Shown: one piece after another, positions 17,266 through 26,044 of the stretch
How positions within the stretch are numbered: the stretch's first letter is position 1
How the letters are laid out: every line of letters begins with the position of its first letter
Source: Sphingomonas sp. Leaf20
GTDB taxonomy: Bacteria; Pseudomonadota; Alphaproteobacteria; Sphingomonadales; Sphingomonadaceae
Assembly: GCF_001421535.1 (NCBI RefSeq)
Contig: NZ_LMKN01000001.1
Span: 1,338,267-1,402,266, forward strand
Reading direction: 5' to 3'
Length of the DNA stretch: 64,000 nt
The notes under the pieces: model-generated
The model's input: only the letters and a program-made list of their open reading frames with translations
Databases searched by the model: none
Told to the model about the DNA's origin: nothing
Made by a program: the position numbers and the translations under genes

Positions 17266-17871
17266 GTGTCGCTCTATCGCTACCTTCTGCCCCTGCCCCT
17301 CCTCGCGCTGCTGCCGCTGGCGAATGCGACCGCGGCGTCGCAGTCGTTCATCGGCGCGGGCGGACTGATACGGCTGAGCCATCCCTCGAGCCTGCAGCCG
17401 ACGCGGAATTTCGCCGGACGCGCGCTGATGAGCGCGGGCTGGCGGCTGATGTGGGACGGGACGCCGGTCGGGCGCGGCGTCGGCGTGGTCCGGTTCTGGC
17501 AGGTTGCAAAGCCGACCGACGGCCAGGGCCAGGTGACCGAGATGATCCAGGTCGGTTTCAGCCGCAGCGCCACCGTGATCGCCACATGCGGCACCGCGGG
17601 CACGCGGTCGGGCAGCGGGCGACGGTTGCCCGACCGGATGCTCGGCGGCCATCGCTGGACGGTGTATGCGAACGGCGATGCCGGGATGAGCCAAGCGATC
17701 CGCGCCACCAATTTCCGCACCGTGGTCAACGGCGCCTGCTATGCGATTGACCGCGTCACCTATTCGGCCGCGGCCGCCCCGCCGCCGCGGCGCAATGCCC
17801 CGCCACAGGCCGTCGCCGCGGCACGGATGGATGCCATTCTGGCGACGATCAAGATCGGGCGGCGGCGCTGA
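17266..17871 (+). CDS. Secreted protein of unknown function
   Basis: This 201-residue protein has a signal peptide (LLPLPLLALLPLANATA) and a mature part with two cysteines (VIATCGTAG and NGACYAID) that could form a disulfide. A low-complexity Ala/Pro segment precedes the basic C-terminus. I do not recognise the family. It starts with GTG at 17266, with AAAGG upstream. It lies between the ligase-associated helicase and exonuclease genes, about 100 bp before the latter on the same strand; a link to repair is unlikely for a secreted protein. Confidence 0.72.
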   Translation: MSLYRYLLPLPLLALLPLANATAASQSFIGAGGLIRLSHPSSLQPTRNFAGRALMSAGWRLMWDGTPVGRGVGVVRFWQVAKPTDGQGQVTEMIQVGFSRSATVIATCGTAGTRSGSGRRLPDRMLGGHRWTVYANGDAGMSQAIRATNFRTVVNGACYAIDRVTYSAAAAPPPRRNAPPQAVAAARMDAILATIKIGRRR

Positions 17872-17972
17872 TCGGCCGGCGGCGCGCGCCGATCCGCGCG
17901 GTCGCCTGATCATCGCCGGTCGCCGGGCGCAGAGCCGACGGCACCACCGCCTCGCTCGCGCGTACTAGCCCC

Positions 17973-18995
17973 ATGGCAAGACTCGGCGACTGGCTCGAAC
18001 CGCATCCGCACGGCATCCTGGTCAAGCCGATCGATGCCTGGATCGATCCCTCAATCCCCAGCGCGAAGGCGCTCGTGACGCATGGCCATGCGGACCATGC
18101 GCGCGGGGGGCACGCGGCGGTCTGGGCGACGCCCGAGACGCTGGCGATCATGGACGCGCGCTATGGTCCGCAAACCGGCCACCCGGTCGCATATGGCGAG
18201 ACGATCCGGATGGGGGGCGGAGCAGATGGCGCAGGTGACGGGGTCGATATCGGCTTCGTGCCCGCGGGGCATGTGCTCGGCTCGGCGCAGATCATCCTCG
18301 ACTATCGCGGCGAACGCGTCGTCGTGTCGGGCGACTATAAGCGCCGCAGCGATCCGACCTGCGTCCCGTTCCAGCCGGTGAAATGCGACGTGTTCGTCAC
18401 CGAGGCGACGTTCGGCCTGCCGGTGTTCCGGCACCCGGACACGGGCGACGAGATCGACAAGCTGATCACCGCGCTCCACGCCAATCCCGAACGCTGCGTG
18501 CTCGTCGGCGCCTATGCACTCGGCAAGGCGCAGCGCGTGATCTGCGAACTGCGCGAACGCGGGCACGAAGCGCCGATCTATATCCACGGCGCGCTGCAAC
18601 GGCTGTGCGACCTGTATGCCGAGCATGGCGTGCGGCTGGGCGAGTTGCGCCCCGTCGCCGACGCGAAGAAGGCGGAGATGGCGGGGCATGTCGTGATGTG
18701 CCCGCCGGGTGCGCTCAACGATCGCTGGTCGCGACGGCTGCCCGATCCGATCACCGCGATGGCGAGCGGCTGGATGCGCGTGCGCGGACGCGCGCGGCAG
18801 AAAAATGTCGAACTGCCGCTGATCCTCAGCGATCACGCCGACTGGGACGAATTGACCGAGACGCTCGCCGAGATCGCGCCGCGCGAGGTCTGGGTGACGC
18901 ATGGGCGCGACGACGCGCTGATCCACTGGTGCATGACGCGACAGATCAAGGCGCGTGCGCTGGCGCTCGTCGGGTTCGAGGACGAGGACGACTAG
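17973..18995 (+). CDS. Ligase-associated DNA damage response exonuclease (MBL fold)
   Basis: A 340-residue metallo-beta-lactamase/beta-CASP nuclease. THGHADHARG at residues 36-45 contains the HxHxDH metal motif (H37, H39, D41, H42); PAGHVLGSAQI and SGDYKRR supply further metal residues, and LILSDHADWDEL lies in the C-terminal part. This is the Exo member of the ligase/helicase/phosphoesterase repair set, expected to trim DNA ends. Its stop codon overlaps the stop of the converging DUF418 gene by 4 bp. Confidence 0.93.
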   Translation: MARLGDWLEPHPHGILVKPIDAWIDPSIPSAKALVTHGHADHARGGHAAVWATPETLAIMDARYGPQTGHPVAYGETIRMGGGADGAGDGVDIGFVPAGHVLGSAQIILDYRGERVVVSGDYKRRSDPTCVPFQPVKCDVFVTEATFGLPVFRHPDTGDEIDKLITALHANPERCVLVGAYALGKAQRVICELRERGHEAPIYIHGALQRLCDLYAEHGVRLGELRPVADAKKAEMAGHVVMCPPGALNDRWSRRLPDPITAMASGWMRVRGRARQKNVELPLILSDHADWDELTETLAEIAPREVWVTHGRDDALIHWCMTRQIKARALALVGFEDEDD

Positions 18996-20413
18996 GCGGG
19001 CTCGAGGCGTCCCCGGGGCTCGGCGCGGGGTTTGCGCCAGGCCAGCCTGCGTCGCTCGATCAGCGACCGCCACGCCCATTCGACGGGGGCGATCGTGAAG
19101 CGCTTCAGATACGCATTGGCCAGCCACAGCAGCACCATGTCGATGACCAGCGCGGTCGCCATCAGTTCCGCCCAGCCCAGCCGGCCGTAGAGACCGAGCG
19201 CGAACGGCGGGAACAGGATCCACAGTCCGACGATCGTCTGCAGCACATAGATCGACAGCGCGGTCCGGCCCGCTGCGACGAACGGGCGCAACAGCCGTGC
19301 CCCGACAAGCGTCCCCACCAGCAAATTGACCGCGCCGACATGACCGAGCGTCATCGCCTGGCGCGCGATTTCCGTCGTCGCCCACAGCGTCTTGGCGCTG
19401 GTGTCGAATCGCATCTGTTCGGCGGCACCGATGATCCGCAACGGGATCGCGACACCGTAGGCGATCACCGTCATCCGCCAGTAGAAGGCCCGCGAGCGGC
19501 TGCCCTGGAGGATGCCAAGCCTGTAGAGCGCCGCGCCGATCAGCATCACGCCGGCGGCCTCCCAGACGAACAGCAGTTCGAGCCCGCGGCTTTCGAGGTA
19601 CGCGGTGACGCTCCACTGATAGGCCGCCCATGTCCTGAAGTTGCCCGTCCGCGCCTTGTCCTCGGCGATGATCCTGGCCTTGTCCTCGGCCTTGCTCTTC
19701 GCGCGCGCGGCCTTGTTCTTGGCGATCTTGGCGAGAAACGCCCGGTCCGCGGCCTCGACCGGCCGCCCCGCACCGCGCGCGGCTTCGATGGCCGCCACCC
19801 TGGCCTGCGTCTGCACCGTCGACACATAGCCATAGGTCCCGCCCGCGAACTGCAGCACCGCGGCGGCCATCCCGAACACGATGAGCAGGCGCGGACGGAG
19901 CCGGCGGAACAGGAACGCGACCAGCGCCGCAATGCCATAGGTGTGCAGAATGTCGCCGGGCCACAGCAGGATGAAGATGTGCACGAGCCCGAACGCGAAC
20001 AGCAGCAGGTTGCGGACATAATAACGCTTCATCACGACGCGCGTGCCGACCGCCAGCGCGACGCGATCGGTCAGGATCACCATCCCGGCGCCGAACAGCA
20101 TCTCGAGCATGCAGCGCGCGGTTCCGTTCGCGATCACCTCGCGCAACCACCACGCAACCTGATCCTGCCTCGCCCAGCCGAAATGACGGACATCGTCGAA
20201 CGACGCGAACAGCGAGCCGCCCATGTCGTTGATGTTCATGAACAGGATGGCGAGGATCGCGATCCCGCGCAGGATGTCGAGGACCGCGATCCGCGGCGCG
20301 CCATCGGGCTCCGCCGCGGTCATCGCCGGCGAGGTCCCGCCGATCGCCTGTCCGGCGTGCGTGAAGTCGGCGGCATCGTCGGCGGCGGCGCTACCAGCAG
20401 TCTGATCGTTCAT
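18992..20413 (-). CDS. DUF418 domain-containing membrane protein
   Basis: The 473-residue protein has about ten membrane segments, starting with VLDILRGIAILAILFMN after a polar N-terminus, and ends with the DUF418 block around YGRLGWAELMATALVIDMVLLWLANAYL. The cytoplasmic/periplasmic loop near residues 200-245 is unusually charged (KIAKNKAARAKSKAEDKARI) and may form a coiled coil. DUF418 proteins are uncharacterised, and some are thought to be acyltransferase-like transporters. It follows rpoN on the same strand with 61 bp between. Confidence 0.88.
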   Translation of the reverse strand: MNDQTAGSAAADDAADFTHAGQAIGGTSPAMTAAEPDGAPRIAVLDILRGIAILAILFMNINDMGGSLFASFDDVRHFGWARQDQVAWWLREVIANGTARCMLEMLFGAGMVILTDRVALAVGTRVVMKRYYVRNLLLFAFGLVHIFILLWPGDILHTYGIAALVAFLFRRLRPRLLIVFGMAAAVLQFAGGTYGYVSTVQTQARVAAIEAARGAGRPVEAADRAFLAKIAKNKAARAKSKAEDKARIIAEDKARTGNFRTWAAYQWSVTAYLESRGLELLFVWEAAGVMLIGAALYRLGILQGSRSRAFYWRMTVIAYGVAIPLRIIGAAEQMRFDTSAKTLWATTEIARQAMTLGHVGAVNLLVGTLVGARLLRPFVAAGRTALSIYVLQTIVGLWILFPPFALGLYGRLGWAELMATALVIDMVLLWLANAYLKRFTIAPVEWAWRSLIERRRLAWRKPRAEPRGRLEPA

Positions 20414-20474
20414 CGGTCTGGGCCCCCCCGTGATGACGCCGCGACGCTACGCCGATGCCGGAAGAAGGCAAGCG

Positions 20475-21989
20475 TCAGCCGGTGCCCTCGAGCGTGCGCG
20501 CGCGGCGGCGTTGTACCGAACTGCCGATTCCAAGCGACTCCCGGTATTTCGCGACCGTCCGCCGGGCGATGTCGAAGCCCTTGCCGTCGAGCAGTTCGAC
20601 CAGCGTGTCGTCCGACAGGATCTTGGCACCCTCGTTTGCGATCAATGCCTTGATCGCGCTTTTGACCGCCTGCGCAGAGACCGCGTCGCCGCCGTCGGCC
20701 GACTGGATCGCCGACGTGAAGAAATATTTGAGTTCGTACAGGCCGCGCGCGCACGAGACGTATTTGTTGCTCGTGACCCGGCTGACCGTCGATTCGTGCA
20801 TCTCGATCGCATCGGCCACCATCCGCAGCGTCATCGGCTTCAGGTGCGCGACGCCGTGGAGGAAGAACGCCTCCTGCTGCTTCACGATCTCGGTCGCGAC
20901 CTTGATGATCGTCCGTTGTCGCTGGTCGAGCGCCTTGACCAGCCAGTTCGCGCTGGCGAGGCAGTCGCTGAGCCACGCCTTCGACGCCTTGTCCTGCTGC
21001 CCGCTCGCCAATTCGGTATAATAGCTGCGATTGACGAGCACGCGCGGCAGCGTCGCGGCGTTGATCTCGATCGCCCACCCGGCCTTGGTCCGCGCGACGA
21101 ACAGGTCGGGGACCACCGCCTGGCTCGGCTCGCCGCCGAACCGGCAGCCGGGCTTCGGATCATAGCCGCGAAGCTCGCGGATCATGTCGGCGATATCCTC
21201 GTCGTCCACCTCGCAGATCCGCTTCAACCGACCAAGTTCTCCGCGGGCGAGCAGGTCGAGATTGTCGATCAGCCGCGCCATGCACGGATCGTAGCGGTCG
21301 GCCTCGCGCGCCTGGATCGCGAGGCATTCGGCGAGATCGCGCGCGCCGACGCCGGTCGGGTCGAACGTCTGGATGATCGCGAGAACATGCTCGGTACGGG
21401 CGAGCGGCACGCCGAGCCGCGTCGCCATGTCTAGGAGCGGGGCCGTCAGATACCCCGCCTCGTCGATCTGATCGATCAGATGCGCGGCGATGAACGCATC
21501 CTCCGCGGCGATCGCTGGGCCTGCCTGCGCCATCAGGTGATCGGCCAGGCTGAGCCCGGTATCGGCAAACGCGTCGAGATCGGGACCGTCCTCGCCCCCT
21601 GCCCCGCCCGCACTGGCACCGGTCATCGACAGCGCGCCGTCCATCCCGCTGCCGCCATCGGCGACGCTGTCCTGCTGATGGCTCTCGGTCGCATAGTCGA
21701 CGTCGAGCGCGGGCTCATCGCCGCCCGCCGCGCCCGAGACGAGGTCGTCTGCCGCGACGCGTTCGTCGCGCGGCGTCTCGGGCGCCGGCTCCTGGCCCGG
21801 CTCACGATCGGGGCCGTCGCCATCGTCGGCTGCGCCCGCCTCGAGCAGCGGGTTTCGCTCGATCTCCTCGGCCAGGAACCCCTCGATCTCGAGGTTCGAC
21901 AACGCCAGCAGCTTGATCGCCTGCTGCAATTGCGGGGTCATCACCAGCGATTGCGATTGGCGAATGTCCAGGCGAGGCGCGAGGCTCAT
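20475..21989 (-). CDS. rpoN: RNA polymerase sigma-54 factor
   Basis: Sigma-54 recognises -24/-12 promoters and needs an ATP-driven activator. The 504-residue protein begins MSLAPRLDIRQSQSLVMTPQ, the activator-contacting region I. An acidic region II follows at about residues 50-150, and the protein ends with the RpoN box ARRTVAKYRE, the -24 recognition element. The ATG at 21989 is just 4 nt after the lptB stop, so rpoN is the last gene of the nrnC-lptC-lptA-lptB-rpoN unit, the usual alphaproteobacterial order. A near-consensus -24/-12 site lies at 59.7 kb in this window. Confidence 0.97.
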   Translation of the reverse strand: MSLAPRLDIRQSQSLVMTPQLQQAIKLLALSNLEIEGFLAEEIERNPLLEAGAADDGDGPDREPGQEPAPETPRDERVAADDLVSGAAGGDEPALDVDYATESHQQDSVADGGSGMDGALSMTGASAGGAGGEDGPDLDAFADTGLSLADHLMAQAGPAIAAEDAFIAAHLIDQIDEAGYLTAPLLDMATRLGVPLARTEHVLAIIQTFDPTGVGARDLAECLAIQAREADRYDPCMARLIDNLDLLARGELGRLKRICEVDDEDIADMIRELRGYDPKPGCRFGGEPSQAVVPDLFVARTKAGWAIEINAATLPRVLVNRSYYTELASGQQDKASKAWLSDCLASANWLVKALDQRQRTIIKVATEIVKQQEAFFLHGVAHLKPMTLRMVADAIEMHESTVSRVTSNKYVSCARGLYELKYFFTSAIQSADGGDAVSAQAVKSAIKALIANEGAKILSDDTLVELLDGKGFDIARRTVAKYRESLGIGSSVQRRRARTLEGTG

Positions 21990-21993
21990 GACA

Positions 21994-22788
21994 CTAGAGC
22001 GAGAAGCCTTCGCCCAGATACAGGCGGCGAACGTTCGCGTCGGCGACGAGCTCGGCAGGGCTGCCCGAGAACAGCACGCGACCGTCATAGATGATGTAGG
22101 CGCGGTCGACGATGTCGAGCGTCTCGCGGACGTTGTGATCGGTGATCAGCACGCCGATGTCGCGCCGCTTCAGATCCTTCACCAGATCGCGGATGTCGGC
22201 GATCGAGATCGGGTCGATCCCCGCGAACGGCTCGTCGAGCAGCATGATCGACGGCTCGGCGGCGAGCGCGCGTGCGATTTCCGCGCGGCGGCGTTCGCCC
22301 CCCGACAGCGCCATCGCGGGCGAGGTCCGCAACCGCGTCAGGCCAAATTCGTCGAGCAGCGTATCGAGCTTGCGCTGACGCTCGGCCTTGTCGGGTTCGG
22401 CGAGCTCGAGCACCGTGAGGATGTTCTTCTCGATCGTCAGCCCGCGAAAGATCGACGTCTCCTGCGGCAGATAGCCCAGGCCGAGGATCGCGCGCCGGTA
22501 CATCGGCAACCGCGTGATGTCCTCGCCGTCGAGCATGATGCGGCCCGAATCGGGCTTCACCAGTCCCATCACCGAATAGAAGCACGTCGTCTTGCCCGCG
22601 CCGTTCGGCCCCAGCAGCCCGACGACCTCGCCCCGCCCGACCGACACCGAGACGTCAGTCAGCACCGTGCGCTTGTCGTAGGACTTGGCGATCGACACGA
22701 CCTGAAGGCCGTCGACCACCGGCGATTCGACGATCGGCTCGCCGTGCGCGCCGGCGTTGTCGATCGGGGGCAGCGTGGAGGCATCCAT
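21994..22788 (-). CDS. lptB: LPS export ABC transporter ATP-binding protein
   Basis: LptB powers extraction of lipopolysaccharide from the inner membrane with LptF, LptG and LptC. The 264-residue protein has the Walker A GPNGAGKT, the ABC signature LSGGERRR, the Walker B IMLLDEPFAGID and the switch ITDHNVRETL, all typical. The N-terminal 28 residues are an extension before the ABC fold. ATG at 22788 has GAAGG upstream. It precedes rpoN by 4 nt and follows lptA across a 145-bp gap containing a 21-bp tandem repeat. Confidence 0.96.
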   Translation of the reverse strand: MDASTLPPIDNAGAHGEPIVESPVVDGLQVVSIAKSYDKRTVLTDVSVSVGRGEVVGLLGPNGAGKTTCFYSVMGLVKPDSGRIMLDGEDITRLPMYRRAILGLGYLPQETSIFRGLTIEKNILTVLELAEPDKAERQRKLDTLLDEFGLTRLRTSPAMALSGGERRRAEIARALAAEPSIMLLDEPFAGIDPISIADIRDLVKDLKRRDIGVLITDHNVRETLDIVDRAYIIYDGRVLFSGSPAELVADANVRRLYLGEGFSL

Positions 22789-22869
22789 CAAGATCGGCCT
22801 TCAGATAATAAGGGAGCGGCAGAAACGGGAACGGTGCGCCTCGACAGCGGGGAAACGGAAAGCGTCAAT

Positions 22870-22911
22870 CCGGTCTTCGATCGCGAGAGCCCGGTCTTCG
22901 ATCGCGAAAGC
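22870..22911. repeat. Two tandem copies of a 21-bp repeat between lptA and lptB
   Basis: Two 21-bp copies (22870-22890 and 22891-22911) begin CCGGTCTTCGATCGCGA and differ at one base. They fill much of the lptA-lptB gap. A copy-number variable spacer or a protein site is possible; nothing else is evident. Confidence 0.7.
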
Positions 22912-22933
22912 CATGTCATGCCGGGCGAATCGA

Positions 22934-23479
22934 TCAGTTGCGCTTGGGGACCGAGAAGGTCCCGGTCACGCGGCCGCCGGTCTGCGTCACGGTACCGCCG
23001 CTCGCCGCCGCGCCATTGCTGCCGCGTACCGACGATCCGTCGATGACCGCACGGCCCGTGTCGAGGTTCATCGTCAGACGCCCCCCGTTCACGGTGTTGC
23101 CGCCCTGGGTGAGCGTGACGGCGCCCAGCATCGTGATCACGCGCTGGTTGAGATCGTAGATCGCATATTGGCTTTTCGCGGTCTGGTCCGGGCGCCGGAC
23201 GGTGACGCCGCCCGACGCGTCGAGCCGCGAGACCTGCGGATTGCCGCCGATCACCTCGCCCGTATACGCGACCGTCATCCGCGCCGAATTGAGCGTCATG
23301 TCGGCCTGCTTGACCGACACGCTGCCGCTCAGCACGGCGCGATTGGCCTTGTCCTGCAATTCGATATGATCGGCGCCGAAGTCGATCGGCGCGTTGGAAT
23401 TATGGGCACGCTGCGCGGAGACGCCGGTTGCGGCGAATGCCAGGAGCATCAGGAGGGTGGGGGCATGAAGGGCGCGCAT
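22934..23479 (-). CDS. lptA: LPS transport periplasmic protein LptA
   Basis: LptA forms the periplasmic bridge for LPS between LptC and LptD. The 181-residue protein has a signal peptide (LLMLLAFAATGVSA) and an OstA-like domain of short beta repeats: PIDFGADHIELQDKANRAVLSG, then a second SARMTVAY / GVTVRRPDQ segment. The Gly/Thr-rich tail is variable. It starts 5 nt after the lptC stop. Position between lptC and lptB confirms the assignment. Confidence 0.92.
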   Translation of the reverse strand: MRALHAPTLLMLLAFAATGVSAQRAHNSNAPIDFGADHIELQDKANRAVLSGSVSVKQADMTLNSARMTVAYTGEVIGGNPQVSRLDASGGVTVRRPDQTAKSQYAIYDLNQRVITMLGAVTLTQGGNTVNGGRLTMNLDTGRAVIDGSSVRGSNGAAASGGTVTQTGGRVTGTFSVPKRN

Positions 23480-23484
23480 GGCCG

Positions 23485-24147
23485 CTATTTCGGCCCTCGC
23501 GGCACGATCCGCAAGCGGGCATTGCCATCAAGCCTGACGGTTCGTCCCTCAAGGTCGGCGTGCAGCTTGTTCGCGCTGAACCGCCCCTGCGGCACGGTGC
23601 CCGTCACTGCGCTCCCGCTTTCCATCGTCCGCGCGCGCAGATCGAGCGTCGCATTGGTCGTGCGCAGGTCGTAACCGCGCGGTGCGGTGACGTTGAGCGG
23701 ACCGTCGAGACGGACCTTCTCGGTGTCCATGTCGTAGCGCCCGGTGTTCGCCTTCACCGTGGCAGGACCGTCGGAAAGCTGCAGCAGCGCGCTCAGACGC
23801 GTCATGTCGACGACGGGCTCGGCGGAGCTCTTCTGGATTGCCGATCCGGCATCGAGCGAGAACGCCTGCCCCTTCGAATCCTGTCCGCGATATTGCGCGG
23901 CCTGGAGCTTCATCCGCTCCTGCGCGACCTCGACCTTGTTCTTGTCGAGCACGAACGACACGTCGCCGCCCGCGGTCAGCGGCGCCATGACCAGAAACGC
24001 GGTCAGCACGCCGATCGCGGTCGGCAGGCCGATGCGTGCGAGGCCGACGACGCGGTCGTGGCGGCTGCCCGGCGCCGCCCAGACCTGCCGCGGCGACCGC
24101 ACCGGCCGTCGCGACGGCCCGCTGGCAGGACGTGGCGTCCGCACCAT
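23485..24147 (-). CDS. lptC: LPS export ABC transporter periplasmic protein LptC
   Basis: LptC is a bitopic protein linking the LptBFG complex to LptA. The 220-residue product has a positively charged cytoplasmic N-terminus, one membrane helix (IGLPTAIGVLTAFLVMAP), then a periplasmic OstA-like domain that includes YRGQDSKGQAFSLDAGSA. The ATG at 24147 begins one nt after the nrnC stop, so translation is probably coupled. The N-terminal 25 residues before the helix are Arg/Pro-rich, longer than in enteric LptC but common in sphingomonads. Confidence 0.9.
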   Translation of the reverse strand: MVRTPRPASGPSRRPVRSPRQVWAAPGSRHDRVVGLARIGLPTAIGVLTAFLVMAPLTAGGDVSFVLDKNKVEVAQERMKLQAAQYRGQDSKGQAFSLDAGSAIQKSSAEPVVDMTRLSALLQLSDGPATVKANTGRYDMDTEKVRLDGPLNVTAPRGYDLRTTNATLDLRARTMESGSAVTGTVPQGRFSANKLHADLEGRTVRLDGNARLRIVPRGPK

Positions 24148-24148
24148 C

Positions 24149-24769
24149 TCAGGCGTGCGCGAAGATATCGATCTCGGGCCATCCGGCGAGATCGAGCGCC
24201 GCGCGCGTCGGCAGGAAGTCGAAGCAGCTCTGCGCGAGTTCCATCCGGCCCTCACGAATCAGGCGGCGGTCGAGTTCCTCCTTCATGCGGTGGAGGAAAC
24301 GGACGTCGGACGCGGCATAATCCTTTTGCGCCTCGCTCAGCACGGGGCTGCCCCAGTCGGACGATTGCTGCTGCTTCGAGACGTCCTGGCCGAGGAGCTC
24401 GCGGACGAGTTCCTTCAGTCCGTGCCGGTCGGTATAGGTCCGCACCAGCCGCGACGCGATCTTCGTGCAATAGACGGGTGCGGCGACGACGCCCAGATAA
24501 TGCTGGATCGCGGCGATATCGAACCGCCCGAAATGATAGAGCTTGAGCCGTTCGGGGTCGCTCAGCAGCGCCTTGAGATTGGGCGCGGCATAGTCGCTGT
24601 CGGCCGCGAATCGGACGAGATGCTCATCCGGCCCGCCATCCGAAAGCTGGACCACGCAGAGCCGATCCCGCGGCGTGATCAGCCCCATCGTCTCGGTATC
24701 GACCGCGATCGAGGCGCCGGGTGCGAAGATCCCGGACGGGATATCGCCCTCATGAAGATGAACTGTCAT
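24149..24769 (-). CDS. nrnC: NrnC-type 3'-5' exoribonuclease / nano-RNase (DEDDy family)
   Basis: The 206-residue single-domain protein has the DEDDy exonuclease motifs: AVDTETMGL (motif I), YHFGRFD (motif II) and DYAASDVRFL (motif III with tyrosine). It lacks the HRDC domains of full RNase D, and its length matches NrnC, the alphaproteobacterial enzyme that degrades dinucleotides in place of oligoribonuclease. It is the first gene of the lpt-rpoN unit. Function follows from family and length, not direct proof. Confidence 0.9.
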   Translation of the reverse strand: MTVHLHEGDIPSGIFAPGASIAVDTETMGLITPRDRLCVVQLSDGGPDEHLVRFAADSDYAAPNLKALLSDPERLKLYHFGRFDIAAIQHYLGVVAAPVYCTKIASRLVRTYTDRHGLKELVRELLGQDVSKQQQSSDWGSPVLSEAQKDYAASDVRFLHRMKEELDRRLIREGRMELAQSCFDFLPTRAALDLAGWPEIDIFAHA

Positions 24770-25155
24770 CCCCCGGCCCTAGCGGGGGTCGCCGCGCCGC
24801 TCAATGGGTATGCGGTCATCCCCCTGCGACGCACAGCCACGCCAATGGCCGACAAACCCCTGATCCGAAGCGCTTGCGAGCGCCTGGCGATGACGCACCA
24901 GACGCCCTGCCCAGAGCCGGCCTGCACGAACCGGTCGACCGCGAATGCCCTACTGCCGTCCGATGCCTCTCTTTCGCCGTGATGCTGGTCGATGATAGAA
25001 TTGCCCACAAGATTCTGTTCGCGGTGACTTGATTTTTGCGCTATGCCTCGATCACGGCGCAAAAGGTTTCGCGCCCGAAGGCCCGCGTTCGTCGTCCGGA
25101 CACGCCGGTTTTCTGGAGAGATTTTGCGGGCGAACCGGGAAGACGATCAGGGCTT
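24770..25155. other. 386-bp gap upstream of the cold-shock gene, no gene supported
   Basis: The gap holds the divergent promoters of nrnC and the cold-shock gene. Open frames here have no ribosome site or recognisable protein. The last 150 bp before the cold-shock start are somewhat richer in A+T and would form a long 5' untranslated leader, as is common for cold-shock mRNAs. I see no known RNA element. Confidence 0.4.
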
Positions 25156-26007
25156 ATGGGTTTCGATAAAGGTGGCCGCGGGAACCGTGGCGGGCGTGGC
25201 CGCGACAAGCGTGACAGCTTCGGCGGCGGCAGCGACGATTTCGGCGGCGGCAGCAGCTTCGGCGGCGGCGGCGACCGGTTCGGCGGCGGCAGCAGCTATG
25301 GCGGCGGCGGTGGCAGCAGCTACGGCGGCGGCAGCAGCTTCGGCGGCGGCGGTGATCGCTTCGGCGGCGGCGGCGGTGGCGGCGGTGGATACCGCGGCGG
25401 CGGCGGTGGCGGCGGCTTTGGTGGCGGCGGCGGCGGCGGTGGCGCCGGTCGTGGCATGCCCCCGCAGGTTGTCGGCGAGGGCACTGGCGTCGTAAAGTTC
25501 TTCAACGCGCAGAAGGGTTTCGGCTTTGTCGTGCGTGATGACGGCGGCGAGGACGTGTTCGTTCACATCAGCGCAGTCGAGCAGGCCGGCATGGTCGCAC
25601 TCGCAGAGGGTCAGCCGCTCGGCTTCACGCTCGTCGACCGCGGTGGCCGCATCTCGGCGACTGACCTGAAGATCGATGGCGAGCCGATGGCCGTTACCGA
25701 TCGTGGTCCCCCGCGTGATCGCGACGAAGGCCATGGCGCCCCCCGTGGCGGCGATCGTGGTGCAGGCGGCGCACCGCAGCGCCAGCTGACCGGTGAGAAG
25801 GCGACGGGCACCGTCAAGTTCTTCAACGCGATGAAGGGCTTCGGCTTCATTCAGCGCGACGATGGCCAGCCCGATGCATTCGTGCATATCTCGGCCGTCG
25901 AGCGTGCCGGCATGGCGACGCTGAACGAGGGCGACAAGCTCGAGTTCGAGCTCGAGGTCGATCGCCGCGGCAAGTACGCAGCCGTCAACCTGAGCGCAGG
26001 TGGCTGA
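25156..26007 (+). CDS. Gly-rich double cold-shock-domain protein
   Basis: The 283-residue protein has three parts. Residues 1-105 are a low-complexity Gly/Ser/Phe/Arg segment (repeats such as SSFGGGGDRFGGG and YRGGG) after a basic start. Residues 109-174 are a first cold-shock domain with KGFGFV and VFVHI, and 216-279 are a second with KGFGFI and AFVHI. These bind single-stranded RNA or DNA. Double-domain cold-shock proteins are usual in sphingomonads; the long Gly-rich arm resembles eukaryotic Gly-rich RNA-binding proteins. The ATG at 25156 was chosen over upstream starts because the upstream part is not protein-like. Confidence 0.92.
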   Translation: MGFDKGGRGNRGGRGRDKRDSFGGGSDDFGGGSSFGGGGDRFGGGSSYGGGGGSSYGGGSSFGGGGDRFGGGGGGGGGYRGGGGGGGFGGGGGGGGAGRGMPPQVVGEGTGVVKFFNAQKGFGFVVRDDGGEDVFVHISAVEQAGMVALAEGQPLGFTLVDRGGRISATDLKIDGEPMAVTDRGPPRDRDEGHGAPRGGDRGAGGAPQRQLTGEKATGTVKFFNAMKGFGFIQRDDGQPDAFVHISAVERAGMATLNEGDKLEFELEVDRRGKYAAVNLSAGG

Positions 26008-26044
26008 TAACGATTCGGTCGAACAGCGCGGTTTTCGGACACGC

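Noticed and set aside
24721..25032. 103-codon open frame in the gap before the cold-shock gene
   Set aside because: It begins inside nrnC antisense and has no family or ribosome site.
25215..25445. Short repeated GGCGGC units, CRISPR-like at first glance
   Set aside because: They are in frame with the cold-shock gene and encode its Gly-rich arm; there are no spacers of constant length.
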